The notes: a model not told the origin generated them from the sequence alone. Counted from the first letter of the stretch, positions 8,835-17,188 are shown. The stretch is 47,841 nt of DNA from Betaproteobacteria bacterium (GCA_013289985.1 JABCYW010000035.1:1-47841); one strand, 5' to 3'. A program made the numbers and translations.

Positions 8835-10378
8835 CGGCCCGCGCGGTCGACGCCGAAGCGGAACACCAGCGCCACGTCCACCACCGGCGCGTCCAGGCCG
8901 CCGTGCACCGACTTGATCTTGCCGGCGCCAATGCGCAGCGAGAGCGAGTCGGTGAGCGCCGCGTCCGCGTAGGCCCGGGCCTGCACGATGGCGCCGCCCT
9001 GGGTGTCGACGCCGCCGCCGCCCGCCGCGCCGGCCAGCGCCTCGGCGCCCAGGCGCAGGCGTGGCGTCACCGGCAACTGCGCGCCCAGGCCGAACAGGCC
9101 CACCGAATAGGCGCCGGCGCCGCCGGCGTACGCGCTGTGCGCCTGGCCCGTGACGTAGACATTCGGCGTGACGAAGCGGTTCACCTGCAGCACCACGGCC
9201 TCCAGCGGCCGCGCGCCGCCGTCCTTGCGGGCGGCCCGGTAGCGCTCCACGCCGGCGCCGAATTCCATGCGCGTGGGCGTGCCCGGCCGGGTGTTGGACC
9301 AGTCGCCGAGGTCGGCGGCCGGCACGTCCAGCGACCAGTTCAGCGAGACCGCCGCGGTGGCCGCCTTGTAGTGGCCGCGGGGAGCGTCCACCACGCCCAG
9401 CTCGGCCCCGATGCCCAGCGTGTCGGTCAGGCGCAGCGTGGCGCCGGCGGCCGTCTTCAGCAGGATGCCGCCGCCGGTGTTGACGTTGCCGCCGCCGCCC
9501 AGGCCGGCCGAGGCGCGCACGCCCAGGCTCAGCCGGTCGCCGATGACCGGCCAGCGCAGCCCGGCGGTGCCCAGCACCTCGGCATAGCCGGCCACGCCGC
9601 CGCTCGCGGCGCCGGCGGTCTCGATGCCGGCCCACAGCGGGCCGTCGACGATGCGTTCGGCGCGCAGGCCCACCAGCCCGATGCGCTGGGTCAGCGGCTG
9701 GCCGGAGGTGGTGAGCGAGCCGCGCGGCTTCGCCATCGTGACCATGGCGTCGATGTGATCGAAGCCCAGGCCGGTGGCGCTGCCGTCGGTGGCCGTGCCG
9801 CTGAACGCCGCGGGCCGGTAACGGAACGAGGAGTCCACGTTGATCATCCAGCCGACCTGGTTCGAATTGATCTGGCCGCTGGGAAACCACACCTTGGACC
9901 AGGTCGGGCCCGTGTAGAAGCCGGGAAAGCGGAACACGAGGTCCAGGTGCGGGCGCAGCATCAGGCCGCCGCCCACCGGTGCCGCCGCGCCGCCGCCGCC
10001 GCCCATGAAGACGCCGGCGTCCACCGCCAGCCAGTCGCTGAACGGATGCGACCAGGCGCCCTCGAAGCCCGGCACGAACAGGCCGCCGCGCTTGCCCGTG
10101 GCGGCCCCGTAGGCGCCCGGGCCCACCCACCACTCGCCCCCCACGTTGAGCAGCTCGGTCAGGCCCGCCAGGCCCATGCGCTCGCCCCCGGGCAGGTGCA
10201 GGCGCTCGCCGCCCAGGCGCACGCGCGCGTCCAGCACGCGCAGCGGCGCGCCGCCGGCGGCGGGGCCGGGATCGACGGACGGTGCGCCCTGCGCCTGCGC
10301 GCCGGTCGCTTGGAGCGCGAGGCCGCAGGCGATCGCAACAGGGGCCAGGCGCGTCAGCGCGGGAAATTCAGGACGCAT
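8831..10378 (-). CDS. Predicted outer-membrane beta-barrel protein, unrecognised family
   Basis: 515 aa; I do not recognise a named family. An Ala/Leu-rich signal peptide spans residues 1 to about 29, ending in AQAQG. The mature chain is Gly/Ala-rich with many alternating hydrophobic segments of 8-10 residues separated by Gly-Asp-Asn turns, for example GLMLRPHLDLVFRFPG, LSLGVRASAGLGGGG and AGATLRLTDTLGIGAELGVV. The last strand is VVDVALVFRFGV, close to a typical barrel C-terminus, but a five-residue tail follows it. This pattern suits a porin-like or autotransported-type barrel. It lies 58 bp downstream of dctM in the same direction, so it could be an outer-membrane channel for the TRAP substrate; that role is inference from position only. 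Confidence 0.6.
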   Translation of the reverse strand: MRPEFPALTRLAPVAIACGLALQATGAQAQGAPSVDPGPAAGGAPLRVLDARVRLGGERLHLPGGERMGLAGLTELLNVGGEWWVGPGAYGAATGKRGGLFVPGFEGAWSHPFSDWLAVDAGVFMGGGGGAAAPVGGGLMLRPHLDLVFRFPGFYTGPTWSKVWFPSGQINSNQVGWMINVDSSFRYRPAAFSGTATDGSATGLGFDHIDAMVTMAKPRGSLTTSGQPLTQRIGLVGLRAERIVDGPLWAGIETAGAASGGVAGYAEVLGTAGLRWPVIGDRLSLGVRASAGLGGGGNVNTGGGILLKTAAGATLRLTDTLGIGAELGVVDAPRGHYKAATAAVSLNWSLDVPAADLGDWSNTRPGTPTRMEFGAGVERYRAARKDGGARPLEAVVLQVNRFVTPNVYVTGQAHSAYAGGAGAYSVGLFGLGAQLPVTPRLRLGAEALAGAAGGGGVDTQGGAIVQARAYADAALTDSLSLRIGAGKIKSVHGGLDAPVVDVALVFRFGVDRAGR

Positions 10379-10436
10379 GGGAGGGCGGACACCGCAGGAC
10401 GAAAGGCGCGATCTTAGCGGGCCCGGCCCCTCGTCT

Positions 10437-11759
10437 TCAATGCATCAGCAGATGCGGCAGCCACAGCGACAGCGTGGGCCAGTAGGTGACCAGGATCAGG
10501 AAGCCGATCATCGTGAGCAGCCACGGCCAGACGGCCACCGTCAGCTCCGAGATGCCCATCTTCGTGATGCCGGAGGCCACGTACAGGTTCAGCCCCACCG
10601 GCGGGTGGCACATGCCCACCTCCATGTTGACGGCCATCAGGATGCCCATGTGGATCGGGTTGACGCCCAGCTTGACGGCCATCGGGTACAGGATGGGCGC
10701 CATGATCAGCACGATGGCCGACGGATCCATGAAGTTGCCGGCCACCAGCAGGATGATGTTGACCAGGAACAGGAACACGATCACGCCGAAGCCCTGGTGG
10801 GTCATCCACGCGGCCATCGCCTGCGGGATCTGCTCGGACGTCAGCAGGAACGAGAACAGCACCGCGTTCGTGATGATGTAGAGCAGCATCGAGCTCATCG
10901 CCGCCGCGTTGCGCAGGATGGCGGGCACGTGCGAGATCTTCATGTCCTTGTAGATGAACACCGAGATCGCGAACGAGTACACGGCGGCGATGGCCGCGGC
11001 CTCGGTCGGCGTGAACATGCCCGAGTAGATGCCGCCCACCACGATGACGATCAGCGCCAGGCCCCACGAGGCATCGCGGAACGCCTTCCAGCGCTCGCCC
11101 CACGACGCGCGCGGCATGCGCGGGTAGTCGTACTTGCGGGCGCGGAACCAGGTGGTGACGCCCAGCAGCGTGGCCAGCACCAGCCCCGGCACCACGCCGG
11201 CGATGAACAGGTCGCCCACCGACGCGGTGGCCACCGGCTCGTCGTGCGGCCCGGTGGCGCTCATGCCGGTGGTGGCGATGGAGAAGATCACCAGGTTGAT
11301 GGACGGCGGGAACAGGATGCCCAGCGCGCCCGACGTGGTGATCACGCCGGCCGAGAAGCGCTTCGGATAGCCCGCGGCCTGCATCGCCGGCATCATGATC
11401 GTGCCCACCGCCACGACGGTGGCCACCGACGATCCCGAGATCGCCGCGAACATCGCGCAGGCCAGCACGGCCGCCAGGCCCAGGCCGCCGTACAGGTGGC
11501 CCACCATCGTGGCGGCGAAGTGGATCATCCGCTTGGCCGCGCCCCCGTTGGTGAGGAAGTTGCCGGCCAGGATGAAGAACGGGATCGCCATGATCGGGAA
11601 GCTGTTGAGCCCCTCGAACAGCTTCAACCCCACGCTGGCCATCGGCACGTCGCTGAGGAAGAAGAAGAAGCTCATGACCGTGAGGCCGAGCGCGATCGAG
11701 ATCGGCATGCCCGTGAGCATCAGCACCACGAGCAGCGAGAAGATGATGAGCGCGCTCAT
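10437..11759 (-). CDS. dctM: TRAP transporter large permease (DctM family)
   Basis: Large membrane subunit of a tripartite ATP-independent periplasmic transporter, driving sodium-coupled uptake of an organic acid; 440 aa with about 12 hydrophobic segments, the family's usual size. Signatures seen: GLTVMSFFFFLSDVPMA at the N-terminus, FFILAGNFLTNGG, ISGSSVATVVAVGTIMMPAM, GALGILFPPSINLVIF, FTPTEAAAIAAVYSF and MEVGMCHPPVGLNLYV, all DctM hallmarks. Its ATG overlaps the stop of the small-permease gene (ATGA at 11756-11759). A polar insertion of about 8 residues (GPHDEP) follows GMSATG. The substrate is not predictable from this subunit. Confidence 0.95.
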   Translation of the reverse strand: MSALIIFSLLVVLMLTGMPISIALGLTVMSFFFFLSDVPMASVGLKLFEGLNSFPIMAIPFFILAGNFLTNGGAAKRMIHFAATMVGHLYGGLGLAAVLACAMFAAISGSSVATVVAVGTIMMPAMQAAGYPKRFSAGVITTSGALGILFPPSINLVIFSIATTGMSATGPHDEPVATASVGDLFIAGVVPGLVLATLLGVTTWFRARKYDYPRMPRASWGERWKAFRDASWGLALIVIVVGGIYSGMFTPTEAAAIAAVYSFAISVFIYKDMKISHVPAILRNAAAMSSMLLYIITNAVLFSFLLTSEQIPQAMAAWMTHQGFGVIVFLFLVNIILLVAGNFMDPSAIVLIMAPILYPMAVKLGVNPIHMGILMAVNMEVGMCHPPVGLNLYVASGITKMGISELTVAVWPWLLTMIGFLILVTYWPTLSLWLPHLLMH

Positions 11760-12403
11760 TTCGTGATGCTCCCTTCGGGCGTGGGCTCGTAGTTGTCGAC
11801 GTCTTCCAGGCCTTCGACGTGCGCCACCTCATGGTGCGGCAGCTCGCCGGTCTTCACGAACCTCACGAGCACCTGCAGGAAGCGGAAGCACATCAGGTAC
11901 GACGCGAGCGGGATGGCCAGGTACTCGATCCACACGGGCAGCTCGAGGTCGGGCGTCGTCGCGCCTTCGGACAGGTCGCCCACGTTGCCGCCCAGGTGGG
12001 CGAGCCACGCGTAGTGCATGCCGTCGTCCCAGACCAGCACCGCGCCCATCGTGCCGATGACCGCGGTGAACAGCGCGCCGCCGCACAGGCCGAAGATGGT
12101 GAGCCAGCGCGCCTGCGGCGGCGGCAGCGCGCGCACGAGCACGTCGACGCCCACGTGCGTGCCGTGGCGCACCCCGTAGGCGGCGCCGAACTTGGCCATC
12201 CAGATGAACATGTAGATGCACAGCTCCTGCGCCCAGCTCAGGTTGATCTTGAGCAGGAAGTCCTGGACGAATCCCAGGAAGGCGGGGTAGTGCCAGCCGG
12301 CGGCGTAGCGATGGATGACCGCCACGAAGATCAGCAGCGTCGCCGCGCCCATGAGGAACGCGATGAGCCACTCTTCGAGGTGGTCGAGGAGGCGACCGAA
12401 CAT
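11756..12403 (-). CDS. dctQ: TRAP transporter small permease (DctQ family)
   Basis: Small four-helix membrane subunit that joins the large permease in the TRAP complex; 215 aa from the ATG at 12403, which has an AAAGG ribosome site about 8 bases upstream. A longer in-frame start further upstream looks non-coding. Helix 1 is FLMGAATLLIFVAVIHRYA. The conserved WAQELCIYMFIWMAKFGAAYGVRHGTHVGVDVL segment is diagnostic for DctQ. The protein is longer than a minimal DctQ (about 160-180 aa) because of an extracytoplasmic loop with Asp/Glu residues and a charged cytoplasmic tail. It overlaps dctM by 4 bp, and a hairpin in the gap to dctP may reduce its expression relative to the binding protein. Confidence 0.92.
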   Translation of the reverse strand: MFGRLLDHLEEWLIAFLMGAATLLIFVAVIHRYAAGWHYPAFLGFVQDFLLKINLSWAQELCIYMFIWMAKFGAAYGVRHGTHVGVDVLVRALPPPQARWLTIFGLCGGALFTAVIGTMGAVLVWDDGMHYAWLAHLGGNVGDLSEGATTPDLELPVWIEYLAIPLASYLMCFRFLQVLVRFVKTGELPHHEVAHVEGLEDVDNYEPTPEGSITK

Positions 12404-12523
12404 CTGGGGCCTTTCTCGCGCTTGGGCGCGAAGGGGCGGGGCGAGGAACTCCACGCGCGACCTCGAGGGCCGTGCGTGCAGGTTCAGTGGACGATGCGCG
12501 ACCGCGCTTCGTCAATCGGGTTG

Positions 12524-12544
12524 GCCCCGGCCTGGCGCCGGGGC
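12524..12544 (-). promoter_or_regulatory. GC-rich hairpin between dctP and dctQ
   Basis: Perfect stem GCCCCGGC (12524-12531) and GCCGGGGC (12537-12544) with a 5-nt loop, just 7 bp downstream of the dctP stop and within the 148-bp gap before dctQ. There is no U-tract. Hairpins in this position of binding-protein operons commonly protect the upstream message or partly attenuate readthrough, giving more receptor than permease. That role is inferred from position. Confidence 0.5.
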
Positions 12545-12551
12545 GGCTGGA

Positions 12552-13565
12552 TCAGACCGGCACGAATCCGGTGGCCTTGTAGGCCGCGGCGATCGTTTCC
12601 TTGCCGACGCGCGATTCCATGTCGTGGTGGACCGGCATCAGCGCCTTCTTCCATTCGAGGGCTTCGGCCGGGGCCAGCGTGTAGATCGTGCACTTGCCGC
12701 TGGCCTTGATCTTTTCCAGCGCCTGCACGTTCTCGGTGGCGGCGATCGCGTTGGCGTAGATGGTGGCGTCCTTCATGCAGCCGTCCAGCGTCGTGCGGAC
12801 GTCGGTGGGCAAGCCGTCCCAGAACTTCTTGTTGACGATGGCCGCGTAGGCCAGGTGGCCATGGTTGGAGATCGTGATGTCCTTGGTGACCTCGTAGATC
12901 TTCTGCGTGAGGAAGTTCGACGGCGTGCCCTCGGTGCCGTCGACCACGCCCGACTGCAGCGCCTGGTACAGCTCGGAGAAGGCCATCACCTGCGGGATCG
13001 CGCCGAGTGCGCGCATCTGGGCGTCGAGCACCTTGGACGACTGGATGCGCATCTTCAGGCCCTTGAAATCGGCCACGTGGTGCAGCGGGCGGTTGGCGCA
13101 CATCTGGTGGAAGCCGTTGTCCCAGAAGGCCATGCCGCGGATGCCCTTGGGCTCGAGCTTGGCGAACAGGTCCTTGCCCAGCTGGCCGTCGGTGATGCCC
13201 TTGAACGCGTTGGTGTCCTTGAACAGGAAGGGCAGGTCGAACACCTCGAATTCCTTGGCGCCCAGCGGCCCGAACTTCGACAGCGACGGCGCCAGCATCT
13301 GCACGGAGCCCAGCTGCAGGGCCTCCATTTCTTCCTTGTCCTTGTACAGCTGGCTGTTCGGGTAGACCTCCACCTTCACCTTGCCGTTGGTGCGCTGCTC
13401 GGCCAGTTCCTTGAAGCGCAGCGCGCCCTTGCCCTTGGGCGTGTCGGGCGCGACGACGTGGCTGAACTTGATGACGATGGGGGCCTGCGCGCGTGCGGAG
13501 CCGAAGCCGACCGTGGCGAGTGCGGCGGCGGCGCCGAGGACCTGGCGGCGGGACGTGGGGTTCAT
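12552..13565 (-). CDS. dctP: TRAP transporter periplasmic solute-binding protein (DctP family)
   Basis: Periplasmic receptor that delivers an organic-acid ligand to the DctQM permease; 337 aa. I start at the ATG at 13565, with an AGGAGA ribosome site 7 bases upstream. The signal is MNPTSRRQVLGAAAALAT, with a twin-arginine-like RRQVLG motif, and likely cleavage after AQA near residue 28. Family features: VVAPDTPKGKGALRFKELAE, VKVEVYPNSQLYKDKEEMEALQLG, GLKMRIQSSKVLDAQMRALGA (containing the Arg that usually binds the ligand carboxylate) and VDGTEGTPSNFL. It resembles the C4-dicarboxylate DctP subfamily, but the exact ligand is unknown. It is the first gene of the dctPQM operon, with a divergent two-component regulator upstream. 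Confidence 0.95.
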   Translation of the reverse strand: MNPTSRRQVLGAAAALATVGFGSARAQAPIVIKFSHVVAPDTPKGKGALRFKELAEQRTNGKVKVEVYPNSQLYKDKEEMEALQLGSVQMLAPSLSKFGPLGAKEFEVFDLPFLFKDTNAFKGITDGQLGKDLFAKLEPKGIRGMAFWDNGFHQMCANRPLHHVADFKGLKMRIQSSKVLDAQMRALGAIPQVMAFSELYQALQSGVVDGTEGTPSNFLTQKIYEVTKDITISNHGHLAYAAIVNKKFWDGLPTDVRTTLDGCMKDATIYANAIAATENVQALEKIKASGKCTIYTLAPAEALEWKKALMPVHHDMESRVGKETIAAAYKATGFVPV

Positions 13566-13744
13566 TCGGGTCTCCTGGGGATCGTTGGATTCGTTGTCGA
13601 ATTCAGCCTGGCGCAAGCCTGCGCGGACTCCTGGCTCGAGTCGGGCGATTGTCGGCAGCGCATGTGCGCGCTGGAAATTGTGGACTCCCACATGAGGCCG
13701 GCAGGCTCGCCCATCGAGGCCGGACCAGGCCCTAGACTCGCGCC

Positions 13745-15769
13745 ATGCTTCCTGCCCTGCCGCAGCCTCCCAGCGTCATGCCCGCCGCGCCCGCGAGTCG
13801 CGCATGGGCACGCACGCTCGCGCGCCGCGGCGCGTGGTGGTGGGTGCCGCTCGTGTTGTCGGTGCTGTTCACGGTGTCGGTGGCGATCTGGCTGGAGCTG
13901 TCCGACCGGGCCGACATGGAGTCGCGCCAGCGCCAGCTGATCACCGATTCGCTGTCGCTGGAAAGCCAGATCACCGACCGCGTGGCCGAGGAGCAGGTGC
14001 AGCTCAACGAGCTCGCGCGCAGCTTCGACGTGTCGCAGCCGCCCGCGGCGCTCGGCAGCCAGGAGGCGGTGGTCGACGGCCTCGCCCGCCTGTGGCAGAG
14101 CATCGGCTGGGTCGACGCCGACACGCGCCTGCGCGTCGTCGTGCCCGAGGGCATCAGCATCGCCGAGCGGCCCGGCCTCAGCGCGCACCTCAGCGCGCCG
14201 CTGCGCGACGCGTTCGGCCGGCCCGCCGGCCGCCTGGTGGTGCGCTACGCGCCGGCCGTGCTGCTGCGCCAGACGGTGCCGTGGTGGCTGGCGCACGAGT
14301 ACGACGTGCGTCTGGTCGACGGCTACGGGCAGGTCGTGGCCGACCCGCTCAACAGCGGCGACCGCGAGGCGCTGCCGGAGGAATCGCACCGCCACAGCCT
14401 CGAGCCCGCGATGCCCGACACCTACCTCGAGCTGTCGCTGCACGAATCGCTGCGCCCGTGGTGGCTGCGCCTGCCCATCGTGCTGATGGGCGTGTTCCTG
14501 ACGCTGATCGCCGTGGCCACCGCGCTGCTGCGCTGGCAGGTCAACGAGGTGCTGCGCACGCAGGCCGCGCTGCGCACCGAGGCCGCGTGGCGTCAGGCGA
14601 TGGAGGACTCGCTGACGGTGGGCCTGCGCGCGCGCGACACCGACGGCACGCTGGTGTACGTCAACCGCGCCTTCTGCGACCTCGTGGGCTTCGGCCCGGA
14701 CGAGCTGATCGGCCGCGCCACGCCCATGCCCTACTGGCCGCCCGACGCGATCGCCGACAGCATGTCGCGCCATCTGCGCAACATGGCCGGCGGCGCGCCG
14801 CGCGACGGCTACGAGGCGCGCTGGGTGCGCAAGGATGGCCGTCCGATCGACGTGATGCTGTACGAGGCGCCGCTGGTCGACTCCAGCGGCCGCCACATCG
14901 GCTGGATGGGCTCGATCCTCGACATCACCGAGCGCAAGCGGCTGGAGGAGCGCGAACGCCACCAGACCGACGCGATGGCGCACCAGGCCCGCCTCACCAT
15001 GCTGGGCGAGGTGGCCTCCGCGCTCGCCCACCAGCTCAACCAGCCGCTGACCTCCATCACCGGCTACGCGGCCGGGGTCAAGCGCCTGCTGGAGCGCGCG
15101 GGGCAGCCCGACGCGCGCCTGGTCGACGCGATGACGCGGCTGGGCGACCAGGCCGCCGAGGCCGGCCGCATCGTCAAGCGCATCCGCGAGTTCCTCACGC
15201 GCCGCAGCCCGCAGCGCGAGACCATGGATCTCGGCGATGGCGCGCACCGCGCGATCGCGTTGCTCGGGCGCGAGCTGCGCCGGCTGCAGCTGCACGTGGA
15301 ATGGGCCGTCGCGCCGGACCTGCCCAAGGTGGACGCCGACCCGGTGCTGATCGAGCAGGTGGTGCTCAACCTCGTGCGCAACGCCTGCGACGAGATGGCC
15401 GGCGTGCCCGCGGCGCAGCGCCGCCTGCGCGTGGGCATCTCGCGCGCCGGGGCCAGCGCCGTGCCGGGCGCCAGCGACGCCGAGGGTTTCCTGCGGCTGG
15501 ACGTCGACGACGCCGGTCCGGGCCTGCGCGGCCGCACGGTGGAGCAGCTCGTGGCGCCGTTCTATTCCACCAAGCCGGACGGCATGGGCATGGGCCTGGC
15601 CATCTGCCGCTCCATCATCGAGGCCCACCACGGCGCCTTCGACGCCAGCGACAGCGGCTTCGGCGGCGCGCGCTTTTCCTTCACCTTGCCCGTGGCCGGC
15701 ACCTGGCACACGTCGGAGCTGCAGCCCGACGAGGCCTTGCCGGCCGAGGAATCCGAGGATCGTCCATGA
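13745..15769 (+). CDS. Sensor histidine kinase, DctS/FixL-like
   Basis: Membrane-bound sensor kinase of 674 aa. Layout: transmembrane helix about 33-51, periplasmic sensor region about 55-238, second helix about 242-262, PAS domain about 285-395 ending in DITERK, then a HisKA domain with phospho-acceptor His429 in ALAHQLNQPL. The ATPase domain shows an N box (LNLVRNACDEM, about 540-550), a DDAGPGL G1 box and a GMGMGLAICRSIIEAHHG G2 region. This is the DctS/TtrS-like arrangement for sensing a TRAP substrate. It overlaps the response regulator by 4 bp (ATGA) and faces dctP across a 179-bp divergent promoter region, so control of the transporter is the likely job. An internal ATG at codon 12 is an alternative start. 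Confidence 0.92.
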   Translation: MLPALPQPPSVMPAAPASRAWARTLARRGAWWWVPLVLSVLFTVSVAIWLELSDRADMESRQRQLITDSLSLESQITDRVAEEQVQLNELARSFDVSQPPAALGSQEAVVDGLARLWQSIGWVDADTRLRVVVPEGISIAERPGLSAHLSAPLRDAFGRPAGRLVVRYAPAVLLRQTVPWWLAHEYDVRLVDGYGQVVADPLNSGDREALPEESHRHSLEPAMPDTYLELSLHESLRPWWLRLPIVLMGVFLTLIAVATALLRWQVNEVLRTQAALRTEAAWRQAMEDSLTVGLRARDTDGTLVYVNRAFCDLVGFGPDELIGRATPMPYWPPDAIADSMSRHLRNMAGGAPRDGYEARWVRKDGRPIDVMLYEAPLVDSSGRHIGWMGSILDITERKRLEERERHQTDAMAHQARLTMLGEVASALAHQLNQPLTSITGYAAGVKRLLERAGQPDARLVDAMTRLGDQAAEAGRIVKRIREFLTRRSPQRETMDLGDGAHRAIALLGRELRRLQLHVEWAVAPDLPKVDADPVLIEQVVLNLVRNACDEMAGVPAAQRRLRVGISRAGASAVPGASDAEGFLRLDVDDAGPGLRGRTVEQLVAPFYSTKPDGMGMGLAICRSIIEAHHGAFDASDSGFGGARFSFTLPVAGTWHTSELQPDEALPAEESEDRP

Positions 15770-16398
15770 ATGCCACTTCGCTTGCCCATCGCCCGCCCGA
15801 GCCCATGGTGCACCTCGTCGACGACGAGGCCCCGGTGCGCGATGCCCTGAGCTTCCTGTTCCAGTCGCACGGCCTGGCGGTGCGTTCGTATCCCAGCGGC
15901 CTCGAGTTCCTCGACGCGGTCGACGAATCGCCGCTGGCCGGCTGCATCCTGCTGGACGTGCGCATGGAGCCCATGTCGGGCCTGCAGGTGCACGACGCGC
16001 TGGTGGCGCGCGGCAGCGGCGTGCCGGTGATCTTCCTTACCGGCCACGGCGACATCCCGATGGCCGTGGAGGCGCTGAAGAAGGGCGCGTTCGATTTCGT
16101 GGAGAAGCCCTCGGGCGACGTGGCGCTGGTGGAGCGCGTCACGCGCGCGCTGGCGGTGGACGCCGCGCGCCAGGCGGCCGACTCCAAGGGCGAGGAAACG
16201 GCGGCGCGGCTGGCCAGCCTGTCCGAGCGCGAGCGCGAGGTGATGCAGCGCGTGGCGGCCGGCAAGCTGAACAAGGTCATCGCCGACGAGCTGTGCATCT
16301 CGGTGCGTACGGTGGAGGTGCATCGGGCGCGCGTGTTCGGCAAGCTGGGCGTGCGTTCGGCTGCGGAGGTGGCAACCCTGTTGGCGAGAGGACGCTGA
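15766..16398 (+). CDS. LuxR/FixJ-type response regulator (DctR-like)
   Basis: DNA-binding response regulator of 210 aa, partner of the kinase just upstream (overlap ATGA). The receiver domain (about 14-125) has the acidic pair VDDE at 18-21, phospho-acceptor Asp64 in LLDVRM, the Thr in FLTGHGD and the Lys in VEKPSG, a FixJ-subfamily pattern. A LuxR-type helix-turn-helix occupies about 145-205 (LSEREREVMQRVAAGKLNKVIADEL, then SVRTVEVHRARV). Members of this group (DctR, TodT, FixJ) activate transport or catabolic operons; here the TRAP genes across the divergent promoter are the natural target. Confidence in domain identity is high, in the target only moderate. Confidence 0.93.
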   Translation: MNATSLAHRPPEPMVHLVDDEAPVRDALSFLFQSHGLAVRSYPSGLEFLDAVDESPLAGCILLDVRMEPMSGLQVHDALVARGSGVPVIFLTGHGDIPMAVEALKKGAFDFVEKPSGDVALVERVTRALAVDAARQAADSKGEETAARLASLSEREREVMQRVAAGKLNKVIADELCISVRTVEVHRARVFGKLGVRSAAEVATLLARGR

Positions 16399-16435
16399 AG
16401 GGACGCTGACATGGTGGCAGGACGGCAGAAAACTC

Positions 16436-16455
16436 CGATACGTGGAACGGTATCG
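16436..16455. promoter_or_regulatory. Inverted repeat in a relatively AT-rich intergenic region
   Basis: CGATAC (16436-16441) and GTATCG (16450-16455) flank an 8-nt loop, 37 bp after the response-regulator stop. The 252-bp region 16399-16650 is more AT-rich than its surroundings and carries poly-C and poly-T tracts but no plausible gene. It should hold the promoter of the CsoR-like gene. The inverted repeat is either a weak terminator or a binding site. Confidence 0.3.
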
Positions 16456-16650
16456 ATGCTTTTCGCCTGCTTTTGTGGCACTTGTCCGATGGATTGCCGC
16501 GTGCAAACCCTGTCCCCCCCGATCAACCCCCCGATATTTACGAGTATTTCGCGATCGCCGGGTACCGCCCCACCTATGCAAAGTTCGTGAAATGCCCACA
16601 ATGGTGTTGCGGCGGCTCTGTTGTAGCGCTGCCGTTGGAGGGTCCAAAAA

Positions 16651-16941
16651 ATGTCAGTGCTTGTCGACGAACAAAGCCGCAGCGAAATGCTCAACCGCCT
16701 CAAGCGTGCCGAAGGCCAGCTTCGAGGTATCCAGCGAATGATCGAGTCCGGCCAGCCGGGCATCGACGTCGCCAGCCAGCTCGTCGCGGTGCGCCGCGCG
16801 CTGGACAGCACCTATGTGCACATGACGGTCAGCCTGGTCGAGCAGGAGCTCGGCAGCCGCCTTGGCGGCGACTCGCGTGGCCGCAAGCAGATCGGTGAGG
16901 TGCTGGGCGAACTCACGGCGCTCTTGGCCAAGGTTCGCTGA
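16651..16941 (+). CDS. CsoR/RcnR/FrmR-family (DUF156) regulator lacking metal ligands
   Basis: All-helical DNA-binding regulator, 96 aa, the family's usual size. MLNRLKRAEGQLRGIQRMIE (13-32) and IDVASQLVAVRRAL (38-51) match the conserved core of CsoR-type proteins. A strong GGAGG ribosome site lies 9 bases before the ATG. Unusually, the protein has no cysteine at all and only one His (57). Aligned by eye with mycobacterial CsoR, the copper ligands C36, H61 and C65 fall on Gly37, Leu62 and Glu66, and the FrmR reactive Cys is also absent. It therefore should not sense Cu(I), formaldehyde or persulfide by the known mechanisms. It lies upstream of cysTWA on the same strand, though a 247-bp gap with a perfect palindrome separates them. 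Confidence 0.85.
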   Translation: MSVLVDEQSRSEMLNRLKRAEGQLRGIQRMIESGQPGIDVASQLVAVRRALDSTYVHMTVSLVEQELGSRLGGDSRGRKQIGEVLGELTALLAKVR

Positions 16942-16992
16942 GCCGGAGGGCGGCGCGGCGAAGGCGCCGAGCTTTCGCCCGCGGGAAAAGGA

Positions 16993-17020
16993 GGCTTGCC
17001 GCCGCCGGCGGCGGCAAGCC
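16993..17020. repeat. 28-bp perfect GC palindrome
   Basis: GGCTTGCCGCCGCC (16993-17006) is followed directly by its reverse complement (17007-17020), with no spacer. It lies 51 bp downstream of the CsoR-like stop codon. No T run follows on the plus strand, but a TTTTCC stretch lies downstream on the minus strand. It could terminate transcription, form a cruciform, or bind a dimeric protein ahead of cysT. Confidence 0.6.
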
Positions 17021-17069
17021 GCTGCGTTGGTGCGCCTGCATTCCCAAATGCGGGAAGTGAAGGTGTGCC

Positions 17070-17108
17070 CAACGAAACGCGAATAAGGAAGCGCGCATCG
17101 CTTCGTTG
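17070..17108. promoter_or_regulatory. Nested inverted repeats upstream of cysT
   Basis: GAAGCG (17088-17093) and CGCTTC (17099-17104) form an inner dyad, and CAACGAA (17070-17076) with TTCGTTG (17102-17108) forms an outer one. The site lies about 80-120 bp upstream of the cysT start and includes the most AT-rich bases of the gap (GAATAAGG). A CysB activation site or promoter is a reasonable guess, but no consensus can be demonstrated. Confidence 0.3.
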
Positions 17109-17188
17109 TCGCGGCGCAGCATCGGGCTCTACAGTGGATGACGACGGCCATGATGGCCGGCGTTCCCTGTCCGCTTCCTCTCATCGCC

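Noticed and set aside
12484-13101. A 205-codon minus-strand frame within dctP
   Set aside because: It is out of frame with DctP and resembles a translation of the same DNA without any fold, so it is a shadow.
16473-16898. A 141-codon frame upstream of and overlapping the CsoR-like gene
   Set aside because: Its C-terminal part runs through the CsoR-like gene in another frame, and it has no ribosome site. The CsoR-like frame has GGAGG and family motifs.
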